Shown: piece after piece, positions 10,971 through 22,459 of the stretch
Layout of the letters: every line of letters begins with the position of its first letter
Position numbering within the stretch: the stretch's first letter is position 1
DNA from: Gigaspora rosea
Taxonomy: Eukaryota; Glomeromycota; Glomeromycetes; Diversisporales; Gigasporaceae
Length of the DNA: 64,000 bases
NCBI GenBank assembly: GCA_003550325.1
Contig: QKWP01000819.1
Location: 41,331-105,330, forward strand
Direction of reading: 5' to 3'
Made by a program: the position numbers and the translations under genes
The notes under the pieces: generated by a model
What the model was told of the DNA's origin: nothing
What the model saw: the letters and a program-made list of their open reading frames with translations, nothing else
Database searches by the model: none

Positions 10971-11661
10971 AATGGAATCTACCACTCTACAACCCAATAC
11001 TATACTCGCTCTTCGAAACTTTCTTTCTATTTGGAGACAAGACCCTGCTGCCCAATACAATTTAGAAATTTTTAGTTAAAATGTAATCCTATGGGATGAC
11101 CAAAATCCAGAACAAGTAATTGATGTTACCCCAAAGGAAGAAACAGAACCCCTTGTCGAACTTAATGAATTACTGCGACCATTTGATGAAGACATAAAAA
11201 CTCTCTTATCTGAAAAACTGATTGAGAAACCTAAAGCGATAACTCTATTGCTAAAAGACTTGACCCAGACTCTTAACCCTCAAAAGACCACTCGAACATA
11301 TCCTTTCCTTCGAGAAACTTGGACCGCACAAGTTGATAAAATCCTACAAAACCTACCTAAGTTTAAACAATCTCGCCGGGGACAAAGACAGGCCATTGAA
11401 GCCCATTATTATTTAGGAACAATAATAGAAAAACAGACTGAACATAGAGACCAAATTAGAGAACAAATTCGAAAGGTAAAAGGAGACCGAAAAACTCAAG
11501 ACATCTGGAAAGGAGTCCAGAGAATTAGAAAAATCTTTACAATTTGTCCCAAGGACTTAATGTACCAAACCAATTACCTTTCTGTGACCCAAGTGACTAA
11601 ACTGAAAGATGAAGTTTATACCGCTCTATTGGAAGAATTAGAGAAGGAATTTACAGAGTAA
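10971..11661 (+). pseudogene. Gypsy element: accessory frame after integrase (fossil)
   Basis: A charged, helix-rich reading frame lies between integrase and the 3' LTR, beginning MESTTLQPNTILALRNF and ending shortly before the purine-rich tract. No signal peptide or membrane segment is seen, so it does not look like an envelope. It is Lys/Glu/Gln-rich and unlike known Gypsy parts that I can recognise. Confidence 0.5.
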
Positions 11662-11669
11662 ATTTTCTT

Positions 11670-11682
11670 AAGGGGTCGGAAA
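11670..11682 (+). promoter_or_regulatory. Polypurine tract of the Gypsy element
   Basis: AAGGGGTCGGAAA lies directly before the 3' LTR, where plus-strand DNA synthesis is primed in LTR elements. It is interrupted by TC, so the match is moderate. Confidence 0.55.
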
Positions 11683-12437
11683 TGTTATAGAACGATAATT
11701 TATTATATTATCTTATTATTTTATTATTTAATTTTTATTATTCTATTTTATTATTATTTTGTATTATATTATTATCTTGAGAAGTTAGAATAGTTAATAC
11801 CACTTATAACACTTATATCGCTTATAATGCTTATACCGATTATAATGCTTATAATGATTATAACACTTATAATGATTATCACGCTTATAACGCTCATAGC
11901 GCTTATACCGCTTATAACGCTTATGACGCTTATAGCGCTTATACCACTTATAATGCTTATACCGTTTATAACGCTTATGCCGCTTATAACACTTATACCA
12001 TTTATAATGCTTATGTTGCTCTTGTAGATTATAGTGTTTATCATTGTAAATCAAAACTTATAAAGCTTATTCTAAAATGTATTTAAAGACACAGAATTTC
12101 CCTTAGTTAAACTAGACCAAGACACCCCACTTCTCCTTCTATTTATTATACATCTTGTACTGGGATTTCTTAGGAACAGAACCTAAGGATAGCCCTATTT
12201 TAGATTATTAATAAAGAAACTATTTATCTGAATAACACCAAGTTTATTATCAAATAATAGTAAAATTGATAATTCCTCATTGAATACTCTACCGAACTGC
12301 CCTTGGAGAAGAGTATAATTTCTTACAGACTAAGGAATTATACCTACCTCTTGGACACCGCTATAAACCGATAAAGGATCCCTGTAGCCGTGTTGTTGTT
12401 ATAGTAAGGAGTAAAAGAAGGCCTCCCTACTGTAACA
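11683..12437 (+). repeat. 3' LTR of the Gypsy element
   Basis: Same length and ends as 2932-3686, about 95-96% identical by eye. It repeats the 9-bp minisatellite (about 11800-12010). Confidence 0.93.
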
Positions 12438-13838
12438 ATATTTTTTAACACAAATATAATACAATTATTTTTTATTGGGCAGGAAAAGATTTCTGTGAAC
12501 AGGACATAAAACAGAAAACCAAGAAGACCATAAGAAGCTGAACCCGACAATACTGCATGGTAAAAATGAGGAGTATCCAGGAAAACTGAGTATAGAATAA
12601 AGGAGGTATAGACAGCCTATAAGTAGTTAAAATAAAATAGGATAAAATAATGTACTAAAGCTAATTATAGCCATAATTAAATAGTTAAATATAATAAAGT
12701 ATGCCTACTTGGCATCCCAGAAGATAATGCCTGGTAAAGATAAAAAAAAATGTTAACTACCAAATCAGATTTATCTGATCTAATTAGCAAATCAACTAGA
12801 CCAAATATAACTTGAAGTCAATTCATTTTAATAGATTCACTACTTTAAAGATAGTTTTTTTTTATTTTATATATTCATTTCATTTTCCTCTTCTTTCAAG
12901 AGTCCTGGAAAGTGATATTATCTAAAATTAACTTCAAATAGCCTTAGTGCATTAATAGTAATAAAAAAATATTTTTATTTGATCAAAATTATATTATATC
13001 ATTTTGTGAATCTTTTTGTTATATAATTAGCTTTGGCAACTTATAGTATAGCAAACTTGCTTATTGATAAATATCTATTTAAAAATCAAATAAAAAAATT
13101 GTTGAAAGATTGCTTTTTTAATATGAAAAACCCATATTATATAAGTAGGCATGATCTAGTAGTGCCTGACAAAACTATTTTTGCAATAACAAAAGGTTTC
13201 ATCATGGTTTTGTCTAATGAAACCTCTGGTAATTGATGAAATCTCTGATGATTAATAAAACCTCTAACAATTGATAAAACCACTAACAATTAATAAAACC
13301 ACTGACAATTGATGAAACCTCTGACAATTGATAAAACTATGATGATTAACAAAAAAAGACTATGCAAAAATTTTTTAGATAAAATTTTGTTTAGTAGTTG
13401 TTAAGATATTATTGCTCAAAGTCTAAAAAATTTTGATGCAGCCTTTATTTTAATAGATGGTTTGAATTTTTTAAAGCTTTGAGCAATGGTATCTCAACAA
13501 CCAAAAACAATTTAATGAGCTTTTTTTTTATTTGAATTCTACAAATTAGTAAAATACAAATAAAAAAAAAAAGACCATTGAATTTGGCTTGGTAGTTGAT
13601 CAAAATAAAAGCTGCATCATAATTTTTTTAAACTTTGAGCATGATATCTTGATAATCATCAATTTTGATATTTAAATTCTACAAATCTGTAAAATTTAAA
13701 TAAAAAAGTTTATTGAATTTAGTATAGTAAATGTTGAGATACCACTCAACTATAATAAGGATTACTACTAGTAATTATTATAATTCTTTAATACTACCAT
13801 ATTTTTGAAATTGGTTGATAGCTCAACTCACAAAAGAC
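12438..13838. other. AT-rich spacer with short repeats, no gene seen
   Basis: No coding frame is supportable. It includes the minisatellite at 13220-13350. At 13360-13740 there are two loosely similar blocks around the phrases TTTGAGCA..TATCT and AATTCTACAAAT.TGTAAAAT, suggesting an old duplicated non-coding repeat. Confidence 0.4.
13220..13350 (+). repeat. ~20-bp minisatellite, about seven copies
   Basis: Units of the type AAACCTCTGACAATTGATGA with CTCT/CACT and GATG/GATA variants. No coding meaning is seen. Confidence 0.75.
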
Positions 13839-13869
13839 CTATTAATTAGGGGTCTTAATGGGTCGGGTT

Positions 13870-14070
13870 GGGTCGGGTTTGGGACTGACCTGGGTCAGAC
13901 CCACTTGGATCAAAACCCGACCCGGGTCTGACCCGCCTCATGTCAAACCCGACCCGGGTCTGACCCGCCTCATGCCAAACCCGACCCGGGTCTGACCCGC
14001 CTCATGTCAAACCCAACCCGGGTCTGACCCAACCCAGCCCAACCCGGGTTGAACCCGGGTTAATGATGGG
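13870..14070 (+). repeat. Left subterminal array of CCCGACCCGGGTCTGACC motifs
   Basis: At least four copies of a ~35-bp unit containing ACCCGACCCGGGTCTGAC and CGCCTCATG. Mirrored at 17215-17358 with a different spacer (TTTTTTC instead of CGCCTCATG). Confidence 0.8.
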
Positions 14071-14727
14071 TGACCAACGATTGCTTATTATATTACTACC
14101 TAAAACCTATCTAAGGCCGTTTAAAGTTATTAACATCACCCCTCCACCTTCCCTTTGATGTCCCCCGGATAACTCTTTATCCGAAAGTTGTAACCTTTAA
14201 CATAATCTAATAACCGGTTTTATATCCTATTCAAATAAAAGGATAACGGTTATATCCGGATAAGATATTTATATTAAAATGCATCAATCAAATAAAGTAA
14301 CTCTATATTGATCAACATAAAAAAATGATTTATGCATGAAGTATGTACTTTGTACATTCTATTCTAAAACTTACGTATTCGTCAGGTGTCATTAGTGGCC
14401 AGACAAAGCGTATTTCGGAAATAAATAAAAGTTTAAAAAATTTTATTTGTGTACCAAAATTTTGAAATCGAAAATGAAATGGGAGTGCTTAGAGACTCCC
14501 ATTTGACAAGATAAGTAAAATTTTTTTATTATGCAGATCAACAAACTATTTAATAATAATAGAACGATATTAGAAGCAGTATCGATTAACAATAAAATAA
14601 TTTATAATAATGAAGGTCATATAAATAAGTGTATTCGAATTTTAATTAAAAAATAAATAAGATTTGATTTGTACATCTCTTATTTGATAATAAATACGTC
14701 TTCTTGTTTTATCAAAATAAGATTTAC

Positions 14728-15305
14728 ACAAGAAAACCCCCTAGATCACTTTGGCTGGATGAAATGTAAGGAATAATGAACAAGAAAAAAGACATTGTGT
14801 GGAGGTTGCAGAATAATGCACTCCCGTTAGGGTACCGTTTTATGCATACATAGATGGGAGTTGTCTTAATTGTCCAGAAGAAAAGCAAGCACCTCAGCAT
14901 TTTGCGATAGAATGCAGTTAATTTGGAAAATAGGCTATATGTTTCTAAAGAACTCCGTAACAGATCCAAGGCCACAAGAAATGAGGGATATCTTTACAGC
15001 TAGCAATATTCAAGATGATAGAAAAAGGAGGGTAGCATTATGGTTGCATATCAATATATCCAAGCTCGATGGGGTAACAATATTATAATGGAAGAAACTG
15101 TTAAAATAGTGCTAAAGCCAGATTACAAAAGAGTTTCAAGGTACTCATAATAGCAAGCCGAAGGAAAAGTTAGTTCAATTCTTGAACTTTTAAAATTTCT
15201 TTTAAGTTGTAGATAGGTAGTTTGTTAGTTATAATAATTATAATATGTATTTTTAAATTCTAAATAAAATACACCAATTCGCATTATAAAAAAAAAAAAT
15301 AAATA
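14728..15305 (+). mobile_element. 5'-truncated LINE copy with A-rich tail and 12-bp target duplication
   Basis: Flanked by AATAAGATTTAC (14716-14727 and 15306-15317) and ending in an A-rich tail with AAAT units, the signature of target-primed insertion. The coding remnant is the extreme C-terminal part of a LINE protein, with pieces such as WRLQNNALPLGYRFMH, TASNIQDDRKRRVALWLH and ARWGNNIIMEETVK, interrupted by several frame changes. It resembles the C-terminus of the LINE at 17.9-25.6 kb (SNIKDMGKKKIVH, HINALYEIW), so both belong to related families. Confidence 0.8.
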
Positions 15306-15645
15306 AATAAGATTTACGAATTTTAATTCTGAAACCCCTTATTATTATAATGTTCCGCGTCATTCTGAATTTATGTTGATTCTCAATTGGCGAATTGACG
15401 ATCGAGAAAATCGAGAAAGAACACGTTTCAATTCAGAATTGAGAAATGACTTGGAACAATAATAGTATAGAATAATCCTTTTATCACGCAGCGTTCAACT
15501 TGCGCTTTTCTTATTGTATTCCGTACTGGTATGTAATAGAAAAATAAAATAAGTCTTACTCTACAGTATGTATTCATATATATAATATAATAATTGTAAT
15601 TATAATACTTACAAAAAAACTGAAAGCCAGTATAAGTTTAGTGTA

Positions 15646-15818
15646 AGGCCGTTTGAAGTTGATTCTTCGGTTAACATCACTTTTCCAGGACTCTCGGGAG
15701 GGGGAAGGGGGGTAAAATGAAACGAACATATGAAACGAACATTGATTGGCTGTTCATTTTCGGGGGGGAACTTCAGCTGGGGGGTGATGTTAACCGAAAA
15801 ATTAACTTCAAACGGCCT
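15646..15818. mobile_element. 173-bp MITE, TA target (Tc1/mariner-like)
   Basis: Perfect terminal match AGGCCGTTTGAAGTT on both ends, continuing imperfectly (CGGTTAACATCAC), flanked by TA. G-rich centre. An end fragment of the same family lies at about 16905-16949. Confidence 0.7.
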
Positions 15819-17376
15819 TAATTAATTAATTATATAATGTATCATCAGAGAAAAAGAACTTCGTACGTACGTACAATTTTTACAGCCAAAATTCTCGTGA
15901 TCTAGTGATCGGATCTAAAAAATATGTATGCGATCACAGATCGGAATTTTGGGTTCCCAAGTTCCTATTGGTCGAGCAAATTTTGTCCCTCATTGAATGA
16001 AATAAATCACTACTCGGATGGCTTAAAAATTAATGTAAAAAAGTATCAATTCGAATAATTGGTTTGTAATTTTTATTTCCGAAAAAGTTAAATGTTTATT
16101 CAAACATTTCTTACTCATTAGTTCTCTAGCTCTTCAAAATCGAATAAACACTTCGGAAGCTCTATCTTCAGCAGTTTTTCTTGAATCGTTTCATTGCAAA
16201 CTTAAATAAACATATATGAGAGGCAGTCAAGTAGGAGCTAAAATTTGTTCTTATTTATTTATTTTTTATTAATTTTATGTTTTTTTTAAATTATGTTTTA
16301 TTTTTTTTATTTCGTTTTTATTTTATTGTATTTTACTTTATTTTAAATTATTTTTTTATTTTAAATTATTGTTTATTTTTATTTGCCGTATAACCGCGAA
16401 ATAACAACAGAGAATTATTTCGAATTTCGGCCTGAATTAATCTTAATTTAGGGTATTTTTATTTTTTTTAATTTTTACTTTTTTTATACGTTAACTGAAA
16501 AAATAGCTTCAAATGGCCTTAGATAGGTTTAGGTAGTAATATATAAGCAAAATTGCCTTCCTACATTTTTAATTAACACACCAAGGTAGGTTTAGACTGT
16601 CGTTTTTTGTATTTTTCAAGGTTTTCGTTCCTCATTCTTGTTTGCTTCGCCGAAGAACATCAAATTCCTAATTTGATTGGTCAGGTTCACGTGATTCTGC
16701 TCCGCTTTAGACGTCCCACATATAGAGCTATGTACATACGCCAGCCACTTTATAAATACTTAATATATACTAGTAATATCTCATGCACGAAGTAATAAAT
16801 CGAATTTATATATTGAATTTGATTTCTAAATAATGATATATTTTATTTGTTTTATTTTTTTTTCATATGTTCATTTTAACGGGAGGGCCGGGGGCCATTG
16901 GGGGGGAGGGAGGATGATGTTAACCGATAAATTAACTTCAAACGGCCTAACTGATTTATATCGACCTATTAAATAAATATGGTAAACGAAATATTAAAAT
17001 TGTGTTCTTATTTAAAATACATTAAATTTATGATGTAGACAACCGGGTAAATAAGATGCAAATTAAAATATTTATTATAATTGTATTTTACCCTATATTA
17101 TCCTATATCATATCTTAAGTTAACCGGATACCTCAATAATTTATCTGTTTATCAATTTTATAATTCGGGTATGCGGATAGCCTAAAAGTTAACCGGTCAT
17201 TGGTTTCATCCATCATTAACCTGGGTCTGACCCGACCCGGGTTTTTTCTGACCCGGGTCTGACCCGACCCAGATTTTTTCTGACCCGGGTCTGACCCGAC
17301 CCTGGTTTGTTCTGACCCAACCCGACCCGGGTCGGGTTGGGTCTGACCCGACCCAGCTAAGACCCCTACTATTAAT

Positions 17377-17949
17377 AGTTAAGTTTTTGGCAATTATTCT
17401 AACTGGCAAGCTTTTTAAGTCCTTTTTAACTATTTTTTAACAAATATTTTTGTAAGTATCAGATTTGATGACTTAAAAATCTTAGATATTAATTTATAAT
17501 GATACAATAATCAAAACTTATTGACTTTGCTGAATAGACTTTGGCAAATTTTTTTGGGTGGCCCAGAATTTATGAAAACTATTGTAATACTATAATACCA
17601 AATAGTAGGATTCTATTTGAATCAAAGGGTCGGGTACAAATTTTGTTCACTTTTTACAGTTGTTAACGTAATTATCTGTTGCAACAATACCAGAATTCTG
17701 TCAATAATTGAACTATTATAAGTAACTACCTTATATGCTTAAATTGGCAATTTATTACAATAATAACTATTTGAATTCATGTAAGCTATCATACAATATT
17801 AAGATAGGTGTTCAATAGATTATCATTATTGGTTAGAATTTTTTTAAACCACTCCTAAGGGATGCCAGAAAGTGCACTTTATTTAGTTCTACTATATACA
17901 TATTATTATATGATTAATTAATTATATAACCTATTATCTACCTACTATT
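17377..17949. other. AT-rich spacer between the hAT-like element and the LINE
   Basis: No gene seen. The LINE 3' end probably lies near 17.9 kb, but no clear poly-A tail or target duplication could be placed. Confidence 0.35.
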
Positions 17950-17989
17950 AATTAAAATTGTGTATATTTGTTCCTGTTATCTTATTCAT

Positions 17990-18970
17990 TTTGCAATGTT
18001 TTAAAACTTTGAACCTCTTCTCAATTCTATTCCTAACAACTATGGAAAGAGCTGGCTCCAGTATTGGCTTTCCACCTATCTAATCTGTGTATAGCAAAAC
18101 CAGATCTCATACAGCGCATTAATGTGTAGCTAGTGCACTATCTTCTTCTTACCCATATCTTTAATATTCGATACCATAATTATTTCCTCGTAGGCCCTTG
18201 GAGAGGACTTCCCTAGGCATAAATATGAGTATACCACTTCCTATATGATCTTACTGCTTTTACAGTTTACCCCAAAATGCTCATTAGTTGGGTTTCTTCA
18301 TGGTACATCAGATAGTCGCTATTATCAATCGGTATTATATGCTTTAACCTGTATTCTAACAGCAGTAATCTATGATAGTAATGCCAAAAGATATCCTTTC
18401 ACTTACTGATGATCCATTTTATTTTGGACCAACTCCAGAAGTCTTTATTTCTCTCATTACCCTTTTCTTGCTTCTGAATAACTGGGACAGTAACTTTTTC
18501 TTTAAAAATGAGACCCTCTGGTGCATCATGTATTCATTTCCTAGTACATTAGCAACTTTAATCTCCTCCAGTTTCCAGTACCATGTCTCTGACCTTTTAT
18601 TCACAGATTTTTCTGCCCTTTTCTATGCTATTACAAAAGGTTTCCAAAACTCTGGCCAATTCCTATTTTTGCATGGTACTTCATTAAGTGCGTTTAATAT
18701 CGTAATATTCTTTTTGTTATATAATTCCACCCTTATTAATTCTCTTTTTGCTTTTGTCCAATAGTTGTTACTGGTAAGTAATTTTATGAACGTAGAAAGT
18801 AGTCTAGCATCCATCCACTAGATCCTTTAATATTGGTCCGTTTAGGCCTCTGTAACTATATTCTTGTTGTAGGATCAAGTATCTCAGGAGAATCTTGCAG
18901 GAGTTCTTTAATCCAACTCTTTACAAGATTATCAATTTCTGTTAGTTGTTTTCTGCTCGGTGGTGCAAGG
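17990..18970 (-). pseudogene. LINE protein C-terminal region (remnant)
   Basis: Minus-strand pieces read FLAPPSRKQLTEIDNLVKSW, YWTKAKRELIRVELYNKK, WPEFWKPFVIAWK and, nearer the end, SNIKDMGKKKIVH and HINALYEIW. These are typical of the long tail after RT in L1-like elements. Several stops and shifts separate them. The plus-strand frame at 18372-18764 is the shadow of this region. Confidence 0.65.
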
Positions 18971-18977
18971 AACCGTA

Positions 18978-19280
18978 TATTCCCAAAAATAAGCTACCTT
19001 TTTTGGGCGAAAAACTACACAAAAAAACGTGGGTAGCTTATTTTTAGCATATAGCCATTTTTGAAAAAATTGAAAAATGCACTAATAAAAAATTGTTCAA
19101 ATGACACCAAATTTTTAATGTAGATGTATTTTGATGCACTGAACAACTTTACTTATTCGACCTTTTGAAGTTTACTTAGCAAAAAAAAGTTTTATATGTA
19201 GCAACTACCAACGTGTTTTTTGAGATTTTTGAAAAAAATCAGGGGTAGCTTATTTTCGGAGTAGCTTATTTTCAGGAATA
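18978..19280. mobile_element. 303-bp MITE (TA target) inside the LINE
   Basis: Ends TATTCCCAAAAATAAGCTAC and TATTCCTGAAAATAAGCTAC (opposite strands) next to TA at 18976-18977 and 19281-19282. Deleting it with one TA leaves the LINE frame HTVRFLAPPS in phase, so the borders are well supported. Tc1/mariner-like by target. Confidence 0.75.
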
Positions 19281-19829
19281 TACGGTATGTAATATACTAA
19301 ATTTTTGACAAAACCAAAGTTTGATTATTAAGATTCTACTCTTAATGGATAAGCTACGCTGCGATAATTTTTCCAGCATATTTTTTATCTTTAATATCCT
19401 TTCTGGCAATGTATTTTTACTTATTCTACCTTGCGAGTCCAACATGAATCCTAGTGCTTTAACTGACTTATTAACTGGTAACATTTTGAAATTTTTTGAC
19501 TCTTGGTGTTCTATATGCCAGGCATTAGACGTTAGCAGATAATACCAACTTAATTTTGTTAATTTTCGCATTAGATGCATTTTCATATTCCTGGATCACT
19601 TTGTGATAACATCCTATTCTGCGTGTGATGCTATACCTATTGTAAGCTCATCAGCATAAGCTGTTAACTTGAATCTTTGTTGTCTTGAATGTTGATTTAG
19701 GGCTATTCCCATTAAACTGTTAACCTGAATCTTTGTTGTCTTGAATGTTGATTTTAGGACTATTCCCATTAAGTTTTTATCGAGTGACCTAAGAAAAGGT
19801 TCAAGTGAGTACATATAAGAGAGTAAAAG

Positions 19830-21148
19830 TAAGGTTCCTACAAACCCGGATCAAATCAAACTTTAGGTCAGATTTGGGTTTGATTTGATTTGAAATCAAA
19901 CCCAAACCCAAACTATGATTAAAAAAAAATATTTGAGTTTGATTTGAAGCAAACTTTTTAGTTAAATTTGAGTTTGGTTTGAATTTGAGTTTGAAGTTTG
20001 CAAACTAGTTTGAGTTTGAATAATATAAATATAATTTTATATTTTAATTGATAATCCGCCAGTCAACTAGAGAGTGATCATATGAAAATCACTATAGGCG
20101 AAATGTGCCGTGCTTCCATTTAAAACTTTTTTTACTAAGTTAACAATACATGCCCACTAATTGAAAATTGTAGAGCTCGTCGAAACGCATCTAACGGTAG
20201 TTAGATCATCCAAATCAGCCCAGTGGATGCCGAGATATCGTCGAAAAACGATTGGCTGACTATATAAAATCTCTATATAAACAAATATTGTTTACATAGA
20301 GATTTTATATAGTCGGCCAATCGTTTTTTAACGATATCTCGCCATCCACTAGGCCGATTTGGATGATCTAACCACCGTTAGATGCGTCTCGATGAGCTCT
20401 ACGACTTTCAATTTGTAGTCATGTGTTGTTAACTTAGTAAGAAAAAAAGTTTTAGATAGAAGAACGCCACATTTCGTCTATAGTGATTTTCATATGTAAT
20501 CTGAATCATTGAGTTTAATATAGTCAGGCAATAGTTTTTTGACGATATCTCACCATCCACTGGGCCGATTTGGATGACTTAACCACCATTAGATGCGTCT
20601 CGATGAGCTCTACAACTTTCAATTAGTGGACATGTATTGTTAACTTAGTAAGAAAAAAAGCTTTAGATAGAGGAACATCACATTTCGCCTATAGTAATTT
20701 TCATATATAATCTGATCACTGAGTTTTATATAGTCAGCCAATCGTTTTTTGACGATATCTCGCCATCCACTGGGCCGATTTAGATGATCTAACCACCAAT
20801 AGATGCGTCTCGACGAGCTCTACAACTTTCAATTAGTGGACATGTATCATTAACTTAGTAAGAAAAATGTTTTAAATGGAAGCACGCCACATTTTGCCTA
20901 TGATCACTTTCCAGTTGACAGGCTGATTATCATTTAAAATATAAAAATATATATATGTCATTCAAACTCAAACTAGTTTGCAAACTTAAAATCAAACTTA
21001 GTATAGTATTTGGGTTTGGTTTGAATTTGATTATTTTTATTTGAATTTGGGTTTGATCTCAAACTTTATAAAATTTATAGTTTGAGTTTGGTTTGATTTG
21101 GGGTTTGATCAAACTCAAATCAAACCTGGATCAAACTTCGGAACCCTA
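19830..21148. mobile_element. 1.3-kb hAT-like element with ~430-bp palindromic arms, inside the LINE RT
   Basis: Ends TAAGGTTCC/TAGGGTTCC, flanked by perfect AGTAAAAG (19822-19829 and 21149-21156). The outer arms are TTTGAGTTTGATTTGAATTTG-like tandem motifs in opposite orientation. The inner arms hold the dispersed hairpin module, once on the left and three times in tandem on the right. No transposase. The insertion splits the RT between the decayed GDP box and the LLYVL segment. Confidence 0.8.
20055..20930. repeat. Inverted and tandem copies of the hairpin module
   Basis: A left copy (about 20060-20268, inverted) is followed by three direct copies (about 20300-20495, 20515-20705, 20730-20920). 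Shared phrases: ACGATATCTCGCCATCCACT, GGATGATCTAACCACC, GATGCGTCTCGATGAGCTC and GTTAACTTAGTAAGAAAAA. Copies are about 85-95% alike by eye. The left copy and first right copy can fold into a ~200-bp hairpin. Confidence 0.8.
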
Positions 21149-21726
21149 AGTAAAAGTGGGTCACCCTGCCTCACTCCCGATTAACTCTGAAAGGTTCTGA
21201 AATCATTCCTTAGTCTGCTATAAACACAGTTTGTTTCAAAAATAATGCTCTAATTGTTTGTATAAAACTTGAATCAAATTTCATTTTTGTTAATATCTCT
21301 TGTAAATATATGTGACTAATGCAATTGAATGCTTTTTGTTGGTCTAAATACAACATTCAGCCCTGCCGCGCTTGATCAGACTAATTTCTCATAATGGATA
21401 TAATATCCATTACAGACTCCAAAATCAACCTTTCTCTGATGAAGTCTTGCTGATGAATACCGATAATTTTCTGGCAGATGTTATTGAAAAAATCTTTATG
21501 AATACTTTAATATTACAGTTTGTTAGAGAAATGGTTGCACATCTTTTAAATTTTCCACTTTCTTTAGGATCAATATTATTATATTTTTATACTATGAACT
21601 AGGCATTTTTCATTTTTTGATCACATTATCAAAAATTTTTTCAAATACTAAACTACTTTCTTCTATCAACTCCTTATAGAATTCATATGTTATGCCGTCC
21701 GTTCCTGGGGCCTTGTTGTTAGGGAG

Positions 21727-21910
21727 ACTAAGACCCCGAAATATACATAGATAGGTTAGGTTAATTATAGGGTTACTAAAAAAGAAAAGATCTGCAGAAA
21801 AAAACTTAAAAAATAAGCAAAAAAATTACTATAAATAGAAAAGATCTGCATAAAAACCTCAAAAATAAGCAAACTCATATCTGACCTATCTATATATATT
21901 TTGGGGTCCT
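21727..21910. mobile_element. 184-bp MITE with 5-bp target duplication inside the LINE RT
   Basis: Inverted ends around GACCCCGAAATATACATAG and GACCCCAAAATATATATAG, flanked by GGGAG (21722-21726 and 21911-21915). Removing the insert and one GGGAG restores the LINE reading EVICSLPNNKAPG. The superfamily is uncertain. It also has an internal direct repeat (AAAAGATCTGCA..AAAA). Confidence 0.75.
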
Positions 21911-22459
21911 GGGAGGCTACATATAACTTCGCTTATCTCTTTTTTTGTAATATATTTAATTAACTTCTGGTTGTTAGATTCCTCTATTTGTGGGAGTCCA
22001 TCTATTATTCTATCTATTGCCTTTTCCTTAATCAGTTCTGGTTGATATATGTAACTATAATAGTCTTTAATATAATGTAACACCTTGATAGGGTTTGACC
22101 CTTCTATATTTTTTGGAATCTTTGATCTTGTTTATCACTACCGCATTATGCCTAGTTTTAAATCTAGAATAAAAGTTCTTCGTCAATTTCTCCCTACTTT
22201 CGATCCACCTTGCATTAGAACGAACCTGCTATTTATCAGCTAAATTTGCAAGTTCTTCTTGAAGATTTCTCCTTAATCTTTCAATCACCAATTGTAGGTC
22301 AGATAGATCCTTATTTCTAGCAACCTTTTTTTCTAATCTGTTTATTTTCCTATTTAGCTTTTGAATACTACTTTCTGGGGCTTTAAGTACTCTTCTAGCT
22401 CTAACTAAAGACTGAATTTTACATTTATAGTAATTCCACCCTTCTAGAACTGTGACCAT

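Larger units (their letters stand above)
2932..12437 (+). mobile_element. Full-length Ty3/Gypsy LTR retrotransposon (fossil)
   Basis: A 9.5-kb element with identical-length LTRs (755 bp), TG...CA ends, primer-binding site, gag-like region, protease, reverse transcriptase, RNase H, integrase and a purine-rich tract. The order RT before integrase places it in Ty3/Gypsy. A 4-bp ATAT lies on both sides (2928-2931, 12438-12441) and may be the target duplication, although the site is low in complexity. The two LTRs differ at about 34 positions by eye (roughly 4.5%, no length change), so it is a fairly young but not fresh insertion. It looks lightly broken, with roughly five breaks in total. Unusual parts are an extra Cys/His-rich segment between protease and RT and a reading frame after integrase. 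Confidence 0.93.
14114..16519. mobile_element. Possible larger TA-flanked element sharing ends with the 173-bp MITE
   Basis: Starts AGGCCGTTTAAAGTTA and ends TTCAAATGGCCT, each next to TA (14112-14113, 16520-16521). The ends match the family of 15646-15818. No transposase frame was seen, and it may be two separate fragments. Confidence 0.35.
13847..17368. mobile_element. 3.5-kb non-autonomous hAT-like element with satellite-like arms
   Basis: The ends are TAGGGGTCTTA and its inverse, flanked by a perfect 8-bp direct repeat CTATTAAT (13839-13846 and 17369-17376). About 200 bp inside each end consists of tandem GGGTCTGACCCG-type motifs in opposite orientation. No transposase was found. The interior was colonised by a truncated LINE (14728-15305), a TA-flanked MITE (15646-15818) and other fragments. 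The 8-bp duplication and TAGGG ends suggest hAT; Merlin and P elements can also duplicate about 8 bp. Confidence 0.8.
19281..22083 (-). pseudogene. LINE reverse transcriptase (remnant, interrupted)
   Basis: Minus-strand motifs in order: TKKEISEVICSLP (22083-21911), then after an insertion PNNKAPGTDGITYEF, ISLTN near 21550, the segment corresponding to the palm region (QKAFD-like, decayed) near 21340, GDP-like near 21170, and TAYADELTIGIAS near 19660. YADE replaces the usual YADD. After RT comes VKALGFMLDSQGR near 19480. Stops and shifts are frequent. Two elements (19830-21148 and 21727-21910) split the domain. Confidence 0.75.

Noticed and set aside
18372-18764. 130-codon plus-strand frame
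   Set aside because: Antisense shadow of the minus-strand LINE C-terminal region.
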